From Cordilura impudica (lineage: Eukaryota > Arthropoda > Insecta > Diptera > Scathophagidae): 64,000 nt of DNA. A model generated the notes under the pieces. That model worked only from the letters and a program-made list of their open reading frames with translations, was not told the DNA's origin and ran no database searches. Of the stretch, positions 45,759-57,400 are shown in pieces. Made by a program: the position numbers and the translations under genes. Each line of letters starts with the position of its first letter. Within the stretch, counting starts at the first letter, position 1. Location of the stretch: positions 295,414,344 to 295,478,343 of the forward strand of contig OY821517.1 in NCBI GenBank assembly GCA_963682025.1, in the 5' to 3' direction.

Positions 45759-47657
45759 TATTTTGTATGACAGAAGTCTCTTGTGTTTAACGTGAGTACC
45801 CGTCTCGTTGACATAACCTCACGGTGCTCTGAACACTGGATCGGAATATGCGCCGACCACTGCCCCATTGTGTAGTGAACTACACTCCGGTACCAATTCA
45901 AGATTTGTGCATTTGGGCAACAAATCCCACTCCTTGGTGGGGAGTCGAGGCCTACCTTACACACCGCTGCTGTTCTAGGGTCACAGCACCCGGTTGAATG
46001 CAAATCCACATCGAGCTATGCTCTCCCCGCGATTTGGGTATAAACCACAGCCACCACGATACTCCACAAGGGGCCGTACCCGCAAGTCAGCTGGAATCAA
46101 AGATTCCAGGGGCTCTGACTTCCCAGAATTATATATAAATATATAGCCTCCGGTCAGACTTCGTAGCAAAGCTACTACCAGTATGGCTCCAAACAGCTAT
46201 GGACTGGTGGCCATTCGAAGGCCTTAGTCCCACACCCATACACCCACCCCGTGGGTGAGTGTATAGGTACACAACTAAGGCCTTCTAGAAGGTTTTGGAT
46301 ACACACGAATGCGTACATCCTGTGGATATAAACACACGTGTGCGATCAAACCCTTCTTAAACGTCTTCTTTTGAAGACTTCACACGCAAACTCATTCATA
46401 CAACGCACTCTCTCATCATTCACAAGCACACCACTGACATCACAACCATCGTCCGTCAATACGACACCTAGAGAATCTAGGTCCCGTATGTCCGAGTAGA
46501 ACGTGCATATGCACAAAATATGAAACCAGTCCTCGGTAAAAGGTCCACAGTCACACTCAGGCGTATTAGCCAAAGCTCTTTTATACAAAAATGCATTAAA
46601 CGACCCATGGCCCGTAAGCAAAAAGCCCATACTCAGGCTAAAGCCAAAGTCTGGACGTTTCGCCACGAACGTCACATCGTGAATGAAGGAGTATGTAACC
46701 CGTCCATTGTCACTTCTGTCCCATCTATCTTGCCATCCGGAGACAACACACTCATTTAAGAGTGCCTTGCACTCCGTCCAGCAACAATAGCTGTCCTTTC
46801 TTGATCCTGTAGGCAATACTTTTACGTATCACCTCCAAGTCAAGAGGGGCTACACCTACCAACACCTGTAAGGCCTCCGTGGAGACCGTACGACAACATG
46901 GCACACAAGCGAGCAAGACTACCCGTTGACACGACATGATTTTCAGCTTTCCTCTGGCAGTCGTGACCATGCTGGACCACACCGAGGAACCATATGTTGC
47001 GCAGGCAACAAATAGTCCACGGTAAATGGTCCGCATAGAACGCCTGCTGAGGCCCCAGTCATTCCTAAGAATGCGCCGGACACATCCCACCAAACCAGTC
47101 AATTTCGCCTTGACACGCTCGAGATGAACCAAGAAGTTCATACGCTCACGCATTGTTATCCCCAAGTACTTGACCTCAGTCGCATACTTAAGGCTAACGC
47201 CATTGGCCCTAACAGTTGGAGGTCGATTTAGCGATAATCTGCCCTTGAGCAACATCATCACAGTTTTGTCCATTGCTATATCTACTCCTACCTGTCTACT
47301 CCAATCGCAGACAATCTGCATGGCTTCCTCCCCCCTTCTCTCCAGCTCAGCACGAGACTGGCCTTCGATAAGGACGAGCAAGTCATCCGCATATGCGCAC
47401 ACATTGTATGCAACCATCAGCCTCCGCAAAAGAGGATCCATCATTAGATTCCAAATAAATGGACCGCAGATGGATCCCTGCGGACAACCTCTGACCACCT
47501 CAATGCACACGGACTCGTTCACACCAGCGACGCAAGCCCGCCTGCCAGAGATGTAGCTTTTCCATAACTCCAACTCTTGGCAGCCGACCTCGCGTAGCCT
47601 CGCTAGAACGCCTTCCCATAACAGGAAGTCGAACGCACCCTTATATTTTGTATGACA
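45759..47657 (-). mobile_element. R1-clade-like LINE with 14-bp target duplication
   Basis: TATTTTGTATGACA is present at 45759-45772 and 47644-47657 on either side. The element (45773-47643) lies on the minus strand, is 5'-truncated, and has no poly-A at its 3' end. The 3' untranslated part (45773-46345) contains the inverted pair AAGGCCTTAGT and ACTAAGGCCTT at about 46220 and 46275. Confidence 0.85.
46346..47642 (-). pseudogene. R1-like ORF2, RT and C-terminal domain
   Basis: The minus strand opens inside RT with GAFDFLLWEGVLARLREVG. The RT motif GCPQGSICGPFIWNLMMD and catalytic YADDLLVLIEGQ follow, then VKYLGITMRERMNF and GSSVWSSM. After a frameshift near 46800 the C-terminal region shows LLTGHGSFNAFLYKRAL and a CDCGPFTEDWFHILCIC Cys/His cluster, ending RRRLRRV. 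GSICGPFIWN together with the TGHGSF...C-CG...H-L-C motif is typical of the R1 clade. The site is not rDNA. Missing are ORF1, the endonuclease and the first part of RT. Confidence 0.85.
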
Positions 47658-47699
47658 ATACGTCTCAAGCTAACAAAATTTCAGAAAATTTTATATATT

Positions 47700-48420
47700 A
47701 GTAAGGCCCTTGACAAAACGAAAAGTTTGATAAAATTCTTTGCCTTCTTTGGATTCTCCCAATTCAATGAGCTGTTATGACTGTTCCTCTGTCTCAGGTA
47801 AGAAGTGGTGCAGTCATGTCTTATCCATGGTTACGAATCAACGTTAAAAACTCGGCTTTATTGCGGTGAAACATTGCCAAACATTGCGAGCAAACGCGGC
47901 ACTCATCTTGCAGACAGCTTTCTCATCTCCAAAATTGCGGTTAATATGCGATAAATAGCATTTTTTGAAATGCCTATCATTTCAGCTAGCTCACAAACCT
48001 TCAGCCGACGATCATCCGTTTGTGGATTATCTTAACCGTTTCTGGTGTGGTCACTTCAATTGGTCGAGCACGACGATGTTTGCCTTGGCAGCCCTTACAG
48101 CCTGCATTGAATTAAGCCACCCAATATTTTATTTTCGTAAACGAAGCGGCAGAGCTGAATCTAGCTCCGCTTTAATATTGGATGGACTTAGACCTTTCAA
48201 ATGAAAGTATTGAATTACATACCTGTGACAATTTTGTTCCATGTCTATAAATTCACTGAGATCGTTTGCTTTTAATGGCTCCAAAAATATACTATACAAC
48301 GTGGCGCTTTGAAACTTAAAATATATGTTTTATGAGGATATCACTTTTCTCAAAAGCAATTTTTTCAAACTACTTACACCATCAATACGTCGGGTCGCGT
48401 TGTTTTGGCACCACCCTCGT
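47700..48420 (-). pseudogene. mariner relic next to the R1-like LINE
   Basis: Minus strand: ARPIEVTTPETVKIIHK, then VCELAEMIGISKNAIYRIL (helix-turn-helix) and RKLSARWVPRLLAM. The upstream end, complement of CCACCCTCGTA at about 48411-48421, reads TACGAGGGTGGTGCC, a mariner-like terminal repeat next to TA. The catalytic domain is absent or unreadable. In-frame stops are present. Confidence 0.65.
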
Positions 48421-48421
48421 A

Positions 48422-50160
48422 TTATAAGGACATAAATCTCGTTTATTGTTTTAAAACTGTTTATAACAACGATTGCACTAACATTTAACATCAAAGAATT
48501 TATTTTTCCTGAACCAAAAATCTTAAATTTTTGCTGTGTCAAAATCTTAAAATTTTTAAAAATGTTCAAAATTTTTTCTTTAATAGCTGTACGCAGCTTG
48601 TTAAGGAATCTTAACAGAAAATTTTCATATATTTCTTAAAGAAAAAAAAGCACAAAAGTACCTTTCAGTGCAACGCTAGCAATCAGCTGTTTTCTGTCAA
48701 TTATTAAGAATTGTGAAATTGAAAAAAAAAAACAATTCTTCGGTTCTGCTTTATTTGGCCTGCTAAACGCTTTTTAAGCTCAGTATCAAAATTACCCATC
48801 CGCTTCTTGTTTTTCTTTGCCGAATTTTGTTCGTTTTTTCCATGTTTGCAACTGAAAAATAACTTTTATTTTTTTTAGCATATTACATTTTGTTTATGCT
48901 TTGCTCTCCTGTCAAAATTCCGTTCAGAAAGAACGAAAAATTTGATATTCCTGTTCAAAGCCTGGGCTGCCTAACTTAATTTACGTCAAAAAAAGTAGTA
49001 AAAACAATACTACTTTTTTAAAAAGCTGCAGACTATCAACAGAAATTTTTTGACAGAAAAATTCATTAAGCATTTCTGAAGCGTTTTTTTATATTAAGGT
49101 TTTTGATTTGTTTTCTTCCTCTGTTGCCGCTTTTTTTATAAAATTCCTTTATATTTTTCTTTATATAATGACCATGACCCGTTACTAGGAACCTTATTTT
49201 TTAGTTCAACTGCTTCATCACTTTAGGCAAACCTTAAAAAATCGTTTCAAAATGTTTATTTTATGCAATTTGTTTAAAAAATTTTAATCTTACTCTTTAA
49301 GACCGAGTTTTTTGGATGATAATTGTACTTAGTTTAGCTAAACTTCCGTGTTTTACAATTGTGCGTGGTAGAGCAGAAGAAAGAATGTATTTCTAAAATT
49401 CATAAATACACTATATTCTTAATCGGACCGGTTTCTGGCAATTCAGCCTTTATTACTTACACTTTCGAATTATTTGAATTTTCAATCGATCAAAATATTT
49501 TAATAGTAGAAATGTTGGAAATATAACGGAAATTTCTCTATTGTGCAAAAATTTATATAATTACAGTCACTGGAAAAGTTTGAGCCGTAGTTCATATAAA
49601 TTTTAATTACTTTTTTTAACGAATTAATATTTTACGTTAAAAAATTACAAAAAAAAAAATTAAATTTTATTGTAACCGCCATTATATCATTATCTTTTTA
49701 ACAAAGCCTAAATATTTCAGAAAAATTTAATTATCTCACCTCCGAACTGAAATCCCTTTAAAACATCCATTTAATATCTTATGACGTAAAAAGAAGACCA
49801 GAGGGCAAAAAATTAAGTCTTACAAAATTAAAGAACCACTTAAGGAAATAAACATAAAATGCTTGCGAACGTTAAAAAGGGTCATTAAATGCATTTTCGT
49901 TTTCTTTACTCCTGTTTATTGTTGGCAACATCTTCTTCTCAGCCACCACACGTACCATCGAAACTTTTGTGGAGTCTCTTACTGTCTACGCAACAACAGA
50001 AGCTCCTGATGACTTATAAAGAGAATAAATGTCTGTCTATATTATCTGCATGCTTAGTTTTTTGGGGTATGAAAAGCAAGTGAATACAAGGAATCTTATT
50101 CAACAAATCTATTGACATGAAAAATATACACTCACACACACACACACACGAGTTTTATAG
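48422..50160. other. No gene recognised
   Basis: About 1.7 kb of AT-rich DNA. An open frame at 49889-50083 shows no domain. No repeat edges were identified. Confidence 0.4.
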
Positions 50161-51439
50161 TTTTGGATTAGTGTTGTTGAAGTGGTAGAGAGTCGTTGGG
50201 TAACGAGTAATTTAAGATTCTGTGATAATTGAAAAAGTACTAAACAGTTGCCAGAATCTGATGTATTTTCAACGAGAAGGAGCAACCGGAATTTTAAGAT
50301 TCTCCTAAAAAGAAATATTTTTAAAATCTGATTTTTAAATAAAGAAAACTTCTTTAAGAAACTGAGTTGTATTATATAGGAATTGTCTGCAGATTCTAAG
50401 AGTTTTGCTGGTCTTATTGCTGTAAAGAATCTGAAGAGAATTCTATGGAAAAAAGTTCTACGGTTTTTCACTGAGCTTGACTGCTCTTTTTATAGGAAAT
50501 AGTCTTCGAATATTAAGTTTTTTTTTTTTTTTTTAAAGAAAAAAGTACTTTGAATCTGAAGAAGAAAGATCTGAGAATTTAAGGTGTTTTAAATTTGCAA
50601 TGGAATAGGTTCTAACGCACTGCTGATTTTTCTATTCTTATTTCTTCAGGAAAAAGTTCAGAGATTTATTCTACAGAAAATAATTCCCAAGTCTGAGGTG
50701 CTTTCTATAGAATCTAATAGATTTGTTTTTCAATTTTAGAATCTGAAAGAAAAAAATCCTTAGAATCTGAGATTATTTATTATTACAAAAAGTCCTCGGT
50801 TTTTATAGTTTTCCTTTATCAAGGAATAATCGACTAAGGAATATTCGATGCGAATATTATAACGAATTTTCTATAGGAATAATTCTCAAAATTTAAGGAT
50901 TATCTATAGGAAAAAGTCTTCAAAATCGAAAGACTTTTCTATAGGAAGAAGTTCTCAAAATCTAAGGTTTTTTCTATAGTACATTGTTTAGAGAATCTAA
51001 TTGTTTTTTTTTTTGTTTTAATGAAAAAGGTTTAATTTATAGAAAAAAGTTCTCAGAATCTAAGGTGTTTTCTACAAAAACAAATCCACGGAGTCTGAAG
51101 AACTTCTTATAGGAAAATATCTTCAAATCTTATAACATTCTTTTGCAAAATATACTTATAATCTGAAATGAAAAATTTGGTAGAATCTGAGTTGTTTTCA
51201 ATGGAAAACTGATTAACTTTCTATCGGAAGTTATTCAGTTATTCAGAAATAAATTCAAGACGTACAAAAAGTTGTTGTATTAAGTTTAAAGTTTTATTGA
51301 AAAGTGAAAAAATATTTTGGAACAAATGTAAATAAATAATTTTAATTTCAAAGCACACTAAATCATAATATATAAAGTAGTTATAGTATATTATGTTAAA
51401 AGTATTTTTGATTATTTCAACACTCCTCCTCAAAAATAA

Positions 51440-52047
51440 CTATTCTAATAATAAACATTTTCGGAATTTACATAATTTAATAAAATTTAAAGGTTTTGTA
51501 AAAATATCAGCTTCCATTTTTTCGGTTGGACAATACTTTATATTTATGATGCCTTTCTGCTTTAAGTCTTTTACGAAATTGTATTTTGTATCGATGTATT
51601 TCGTTCTACGGCTAAATTTGTCATTCTGAACTAGTTTGACACAACTTTGGTTATCTGCGTATATAATGATTAATGTATTAAGTGGAATGTCGAAATCTAC
51701 AAACAGTAGATCCACAATGCCTCTTGAAATGCTTCTGCTAACGCTATATACTCCGCTTCAGTTGAGGAGAGAGACACACAATCCTGTTTGCGGCAACACC
51801 AGCTAATACAAGCATCGTTAAATTTAAAAACATAGCCGCTATTCTATTTTCGATCTTCTTTATTTTGTGCGCAGTCTGCATCTGCATAGCCAATTAAACC
51901 ATCGTTCATATCATTTCCTAAAATCAGCTTAACATCCTTTGTCCCTTTTAAATACTTTATAAGACGCTTCAGCTCTGTCCAATCAAGTTCAGTGGAATAA
52001 CATATATCTGGGCGAGTATTAATGCATAAATTTAATAAAAAAACCAA
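51440..52047 (-). pseudogene. copia RNase H region
   Basis: Two frames: NTRPDICYSTELDWTELKRL ... LIGYADADCAQNKEDRK (52047-51844), then IIYADNQSCVKLVQNDKF ... RTKYIDTKYNFV ... GIINIKYCPTEKMEADIFTK (51715-51440). These are the usual RNase H motifs of copia polyproteins (GYADADxAxxxxDRK, ADNQSxxxL, RTKHIDxKYHFV, EKMxADxFTKPL). The ends abut the purine tract and LTR. A gap of about 130 bp between the frames holds degraded sequence. Confidence 0.85.
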
Positions 52048-52341
52048 TTAATTCGTGATACAAACAAATTATTATTTTCTAAAAGATATGATTCACTATT
52101 ATTTTGATTAATATAGTCAACGTCCATTGGAATTTTTTAAATCTTAGAAGCCTCTGGTTTCGCTTTTCTTATTATTTGTTGTACATAATTTTCTTGATTA
52201 TTTTCATCATCCTGCTTCAGCTTATACACCAAACACTTCATTATTTTTTTATTTGATTTCGTACCCTGGGGCTTGACGCATATAGGTTTCTTCACTTAAA
52301 TGTCCGTTTAGGAACGTCGTTTTTACGTCATAATGTTTAAC

Positions 52342-53980
52342 ATTTTTTTTTTGTTTATTTATTAACCAACACTCAGGGGATGCCCCCTACAGATGCAGTG
52401 CATTGTGTTGATCTCAGGAAAATAGGTTATGGGAAGGAGGAAAGAGGGAGTAGTGTCTGTGGATATTTGACTTAATTTTTATTAGATTATAACTGTCAGG
52501 AAAGACCTCTGCGGGGAGTTTATTCCACATATGACTAGTTCGACTGATAAACGAATTCTCTCTGTAATGCGTTGTGCGGTCAACTGAACAATAAAATACA
52601 AACGGATGTGATCTACTAGAGCGGGTAGAGCGAACCGAAACTCGAGCACTTAGAATAAGTTCACTAATTTCAGAAGAACATTTCCCATGGTAGTATCTAT
52701 AGAACAGTGATACACAGCCCACATTCCGACGATGTTCCAATAAGTCAATAGAATTGGATACCCTACTGTCATTGATGAACATTAACGCCCTACTTCGCAC
52801 ACGGTCCAGTAGCTTCAAAATAGACTTTGAAGCTCCTGTCCATATATGAGAGTTGTATTCCATTTTCGGTCGGATGTAAGTGGTATAGATTTTAAGGAGA
52901 TCAGAAGGAGTGAAGTAATTTTTGCACCGTTTTAGAAAACTAGACACTTGAATGCTTCTTTCGACACTTGAAAAACATGCTCGTTCCAACGAACATCACA
53001 TTGAATTCTCATGCCTAGAACATCAAGAGTATCCGACTCCTCAATACCTATACCACCCATATATAAAGATGACATTGTTGATTTCATGGCCCTATGTTTC
53101 AACATACAACATTGAGTCTTCAGCGCATTAAAATCAACCCTATTCGCTTTACCCCACTCGGAGATTGTTAACAGGTCTTGATTGAGTGTATCATTCATTA
53201 TCCGCCTTTTGCCCCAACCTCCAAGAGGCTTGGCCTACAATTATAGGAACATGAATGACAAATTCTGCTGTCATCTGCGAAAGAGTATATAGAGTTAAAG
53301 GTTTGACCAAGAAGGTCGTTCAGAAAGATAAAGAAAAGAGAAGGAGAAAGAACGGAACCTTGGGGTACCCCTGAATTAAGCTGAAACTCATTGGATGAGA
53401 CCCCATCAATAACAACACGTATTGTTCGATCTCTGAGAAAACTCGATATAAATCGTGAGAAGTCATTACCGACCCCAAATGCAATAAGCTTTGATATCAG
53501 TGCACCGTGCCACACACGATCGAATGCCTTGGAAATATCCAGAGCAACCACTTTACTTTCGCCAAAATTGCGAATGGATCAACTCCAGCGCTCAGAAAGT
53601 AGAGCTAACAGGTCTCCCGTGGAACGATTTCTACGGAAGCCATACTGACGTTCATTAATAAGTGAGTTGGCCTGTAGGTAGGTCACAAGATGGAAATTGA
53701 TCATGCTCTCCATCACCTTTGAGAGTGCAGAGCAGAATGTAATTGGACGGTAATTTTCAGGGTTATTAGCCGCACCCTTTTTAGGGATTGGTTGGATATT
53801 AGCAACTTTCCAGCAAGAGGGAAAGACTCCCGCACGGTACGAAAGGCTGAAAAGGTTGGCCAATGGACTGGCTAGCGTCGAAGAGCACTGTTTCAGCAAC
53901 AGCGCTGGTACACCATTCGGTCCCGGAGACTTATTTATGTTCAGATCCATTGTATTTAGGAGATCCAGCCAACGTCAAAA
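52342..53980 (-). pseudogene. Jockey-like LINE, copy b, inside copia
   Basis: Minus strand: NINKSPGPNGVPALLLKQ, then IPKKGAANNPENYRPI, VVALDISKAFDRVWHGALIS, GVPQGSVLSPSLFFIFLNDL, a degraded SFADDS box, LDVLGMRIQCDVRWNEHV, YIRPKMEYNSHIW, and WNKLPAEVFPDSYN at the C-terminus. A T-run at 52342-52351 is the complement of its poly-A tail. Frames are 53950-53579, 53551-53198, 53198-52932 and 52989-52414, so three or more shifts. It is the longest of the three copies of this family in the window. RT only, 5'-truncated, no RNase H. Confidence 0.85.
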
Positions 53981-54506
53981 ATGTACGAAACGTCGTTTGC
54001 CGAACGACTGGCGCAAAGACCTCATCGTAGTCAACCCCGAACTTCTGCGTAAAACCCTTAGCAACCAGTCTAGCTTTATAGATTGCAATCTGTCCACTTC
54101 TGTCTTTCTTAAGCTTAAAAAGCCACTTACATCCGACTGCTTTTCGTACTTTAGGTAAGGAAACAATTTCCCAAGTTTAGTTCTTTCGAAGTGAATTCAT
54201 TTCATCATTCATAGCTTCAATCCATTTAGATTTGTCTTCTCGGTTTACAATTTTTCAAAATTCTTGGGTTCCTCACCTGCAAATAACATATTGACATATC
54301 TTTCTGGTGCTCTACCTTTATTAATACGCGATGACCTTCTTAATTGTTCACAAGGGAATGCAGCATCATTATTAGGTTCAGGTAAAAAATCTATTACAAC
54401 ATCTGTATCAACATCGCAATCATCACACTGATCATCACCTGCTGATAAATATTCTTCATCAGTTGGAATTTAATTTAGACATCTTTGTTGCTCTCTAGTG
54501 ATTATA

Positions 54507-55375
54507 TTACGACATCATTAGATTGCTTCTCCATATAACTCTCCGATTCGTCCATCTTGTTTTTTTTAATTTTACAGTCACGACTGATAACGATTTTCTT
54601 CTTTGTGGGTTTAAGAATCGTAATGTTTTGAACTCTTCAGAATATCCAACAAAAAACAATTTCTCTGTTTTCTGGTCTAGCTTTCTGAGTATTTTTGCAG
54701 GTTTGAGAACGTGAGCATAAGAATCAAATACTTTAAATCTGGAAATGTCAAATTTTCTTCCTTCCCAGACTTCATAAGGAATGATATTTTTTGACCTCGA
54801 CGGTAATCGATTCTGCATGAAGTTTGCTGTTACAACTGCTTCAGCCCAGAATTCATCTGACAACGTTGCATCTTTCAGCATACATCGAACCATTTCCTCT
54901 AGATACCGATTTCTCCTTTCAGAAACACCATTCTGCTGTGGAGTGTAGGGGGTTGTAAATTGCTGCCTAATTCCCAACTTGGATAAAAACGACTTTACGC
55001 AAGCTCCGATATACTCCCCTCCTTTGTCAGACCTTATTATGTTAGCTGTTTTGTTAAACTTCGTCTGAACATAGCGAATGTGGTCCTTTAAGCGATCTGA
55101 AACTTCGGCTTTATGCTTTATAAATACAAAACACAATATCTGCTGAAGTCATCGATAAATGTTACAAAATTTCGATATCCGCTTGGAGTTGTGACATTTA
55201 TCTGCGCTACATCAGAGTATATTAAGTCGAGTATACTTTTAGACTGCGCACCTGAAATTTTTGGGAATGGATTTTTGACCATCTTGCTTGACAGACAGGT
55301 TTCACACTGAAAATTATACTCGCATTTGCTTACCTTCACGTTATTTTCTTTTAATAGTTTTTGTACAATATTCAT
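54507..55375 (-). pseudogene. copia integrase
   Basis: The first frame (55375-55118) has the end of the zinc-binding region (FQCETCLSSKMVKNPFP; CX2C present) and then DLIYSDVAQ and FVTFIDDFSRYCVLYL, with the first two catalytic Asp positions. The second frame (55136-54507) has IRSDKGGEYIG, TTPYTPQQNGVSERRNRYLE with the third catalytic residue Glu, ATLSDEFWAEAV, and KFDISRFKVFDSYAHV, a typical copia C-terminal stretch. One frameshift joins the two near 55120. The N-terminal His pair of the zinc finger lies in the deleted part. Confidence 0.88.
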
Positions 55376-57400
55376 GTCTCTATGTCAGTATATTATGTTA
55401 AAAGTATTTTTGATTATTCAACACTTTCTAGTCTTATTTTTACAGGTGGAAGCCCTCAGAAGCCTAGGGTTTCTGTATAAAAAGCCTTTTAGTTTTCCTT
55501 TATAGCAAAAAAGTCCTAAAAAACTGAAAATTTTGTATAGGAAGATGACCTTATATTCCGAGGAATTTTCAGTGGAAACAAGTTTTCAAAATCTAAAGAT
55601 TATCCTTAGGAACAAGTCCTCAGTTTCTAAGAATTTTTCTTTATAAAAAAAGCAGATTCTGATGGTGTCCCTATATTCTGAAAATCTGATAGTGTTTTCT
55701 AAATGAAAATGGCTTTAGTAATAGAAAAAAGTTCTCGGAATCTAAGGAGTTTCAGTAGAAACAAAACTCCTCAGAACCAGAGGTGGTTTTTATTTAAACA
55801 TCCTCAGAATCCGAGAACTTTTCTATATGAAACTGAGCTGTTTTCTCTATGAAAAGTTCTCAAAATCTAATCATTTTCTTTTGCAAAGTATTCTCAGAGT
55901 CTAAAATTAAAAAGTTCTAAAGTAGTTTCTTATAAAAAATTTTCCTAGAATCTAGTATTATTTCTATAGTGAGAAGTCCTCAGAAAGCTGGATTTTTATA
56001 GAAAAAGGTCTTCGAAATATAAAAGTTATCTTTTAGGAAACTATAGAAAAGAATCCTTCAAATGTAAGGTATGTTCTTTAGGACAAAATTTTAAAAATCT
56101 CAGACAGATTCTGATGGTTTCCTTGTAGCAAAATGTTTAGAAAATCTGATAGTATTTTTTACAAGAAAAAGTTTTTATTTATCAAAAAATTCTCAGAAAC
56201 ATAGTTATTTTATAAATTAAAAAACTTCTCAGAAGCAGAAGCGTTTTGTATTGAAAAAGTTCGCAGAATCTGAGCAATTTTCTATAAGAAAAGGTCCGCA
56301 AAATTTGAGTTATTATCTATGAGAAAAAGTTCACAGAACCTAGTAGCTTTTTTTTTGCAAAATATTCTTAGAATCTGAAATTGAATAGTACATAGAATCT
56401 CAGAAGTTCTGAATATGAAAAATATTCGTTCAATCTGATGTATTTTCGAATCTAATTTTACAAGAGGCAAGTGCTCATAAAGCCAAGGTTTCTAATAAAA
56501 AATCTTTGTATTTTTTAGTTTTTCTTTGGCAAAAAGTACACAGATACAGAAGAATTTTCTATCCAAATAAGTTCTTAGAACAAAATTTTCAAAATGTGAG
56601 GTCTTTCCTCTACGGGAAAACACAAATTCTAATGGTTTCTTTATAGACAAGTTTTTATTTATAAAAAAAAAGTTCTAAGGAACAGAAGTGTTGCGTATTG
56701 AATAAAGTCTCGTGTTCTGAGGAATTCCCATAGGGAAAAAACTCAGAAACTGAGCTGTTTTCGATATGAAAAAGTTCTCAGAACCTAGTAATTTTCTTTT
56801 TGCAAAATATTCTCAGAATCTGAAATGAAAAAGTACTTAGAATATGACAAGTTGTAAATAGGAAAAATATTCCTAAGCTTATATCCACAGAAAAAAGTCC
56901 TCAGAAAGCCGAGGTTTCTATAAAAAGTCTTCGGATTCTAAGAGTTTTCCTTTGGCAAAACGTCCACAGAAAGTTAAAAATTTTCTATTCACAGAAATTT
57001 GCTTTAAGAGAAAGTCCTCAGATTTTTAATAATTTTCAATAGCAAAAAGTTCCGAAAATTGTAGGTGTTTATAATAAAAAAAAGGTGAGCTTCTGCAGAG
57101 AATCTGATGGTATTTTCTTACAACCTAAATTACCTTTTCTACAAAAATTTCTCTAGCTGTTTAGGTGTATTATAGGAAATAGTCTTTAGATTCCAAAAGT
57201 TTATCTACTCTGATTTCTATAACAACAACTCCTCATTATCTGAGCGTATTTCGATACGAAATTATCTTTCAAAGTTAAAGTGTTTTCTATTAGAAATATT
57301 TCTCAAATTCTGGGGAATTTTCTACACGAGAAAGTTCTGAGAGTTTAACGAAATTTCTATACGAAATAGGAAAAGTTCTTAAAATAGGATGCAGTTTCAT

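Larger units (their letters stand above)
51240..55423 (-). mobile_element. copia-type LTR retrotransposon, gag deleted, carrying a LINE
   Basis: On the minus strand the 3' LTR starts TGTTGAAATAATCAAAAATA at 51422, right after a purine tract (GAGGAGGAG). A 40-bp piece of the same LTR start (TGTTGAATAATCAAAAATAC) lies at 55423. Gene order is integrase (55375-54507), early RT (about 54165-53980), a Jockey LINE (53980-52342), the RT segment DVKTTFLNGHLSEETYMRQA (52343-52260), then RNase H (52047-51440). Integrase before RT is the copia order. gag, protease and most of the 5' LTR are deleted, and the YVDD part of RT is missing too. Confidence 0.85.
50165..57400. repeat. Degenerate ~40-bp minisatellite, split by a copia element
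   Basis: Both 50165-51235 and 55424-57400 consist of many imperfect units like TTTCTATAGGAAAAAGTTCT followed by CAGAATCTAAGGTG. Spacing between successive CAGAATCT motifs varies from about 35 to 50 bp. Drift is high and stops are frequent in all frames, so no protein is encoded. The copia element occupies about 51240-55423. Confidence 0.75.

Noticed and set aside
47170..47556. 128-residue plus-strand frame
   Set aside because: Antisense shadow of the R1-like reverse transcriptase.
51207..51240. Exact left end of the copia LTR and a 5-bp target duplication (CTTTC)
   Set aside because: The surrounding minisatellite contains similar text by chance, and no CA terminus of the LTR could be fixed.
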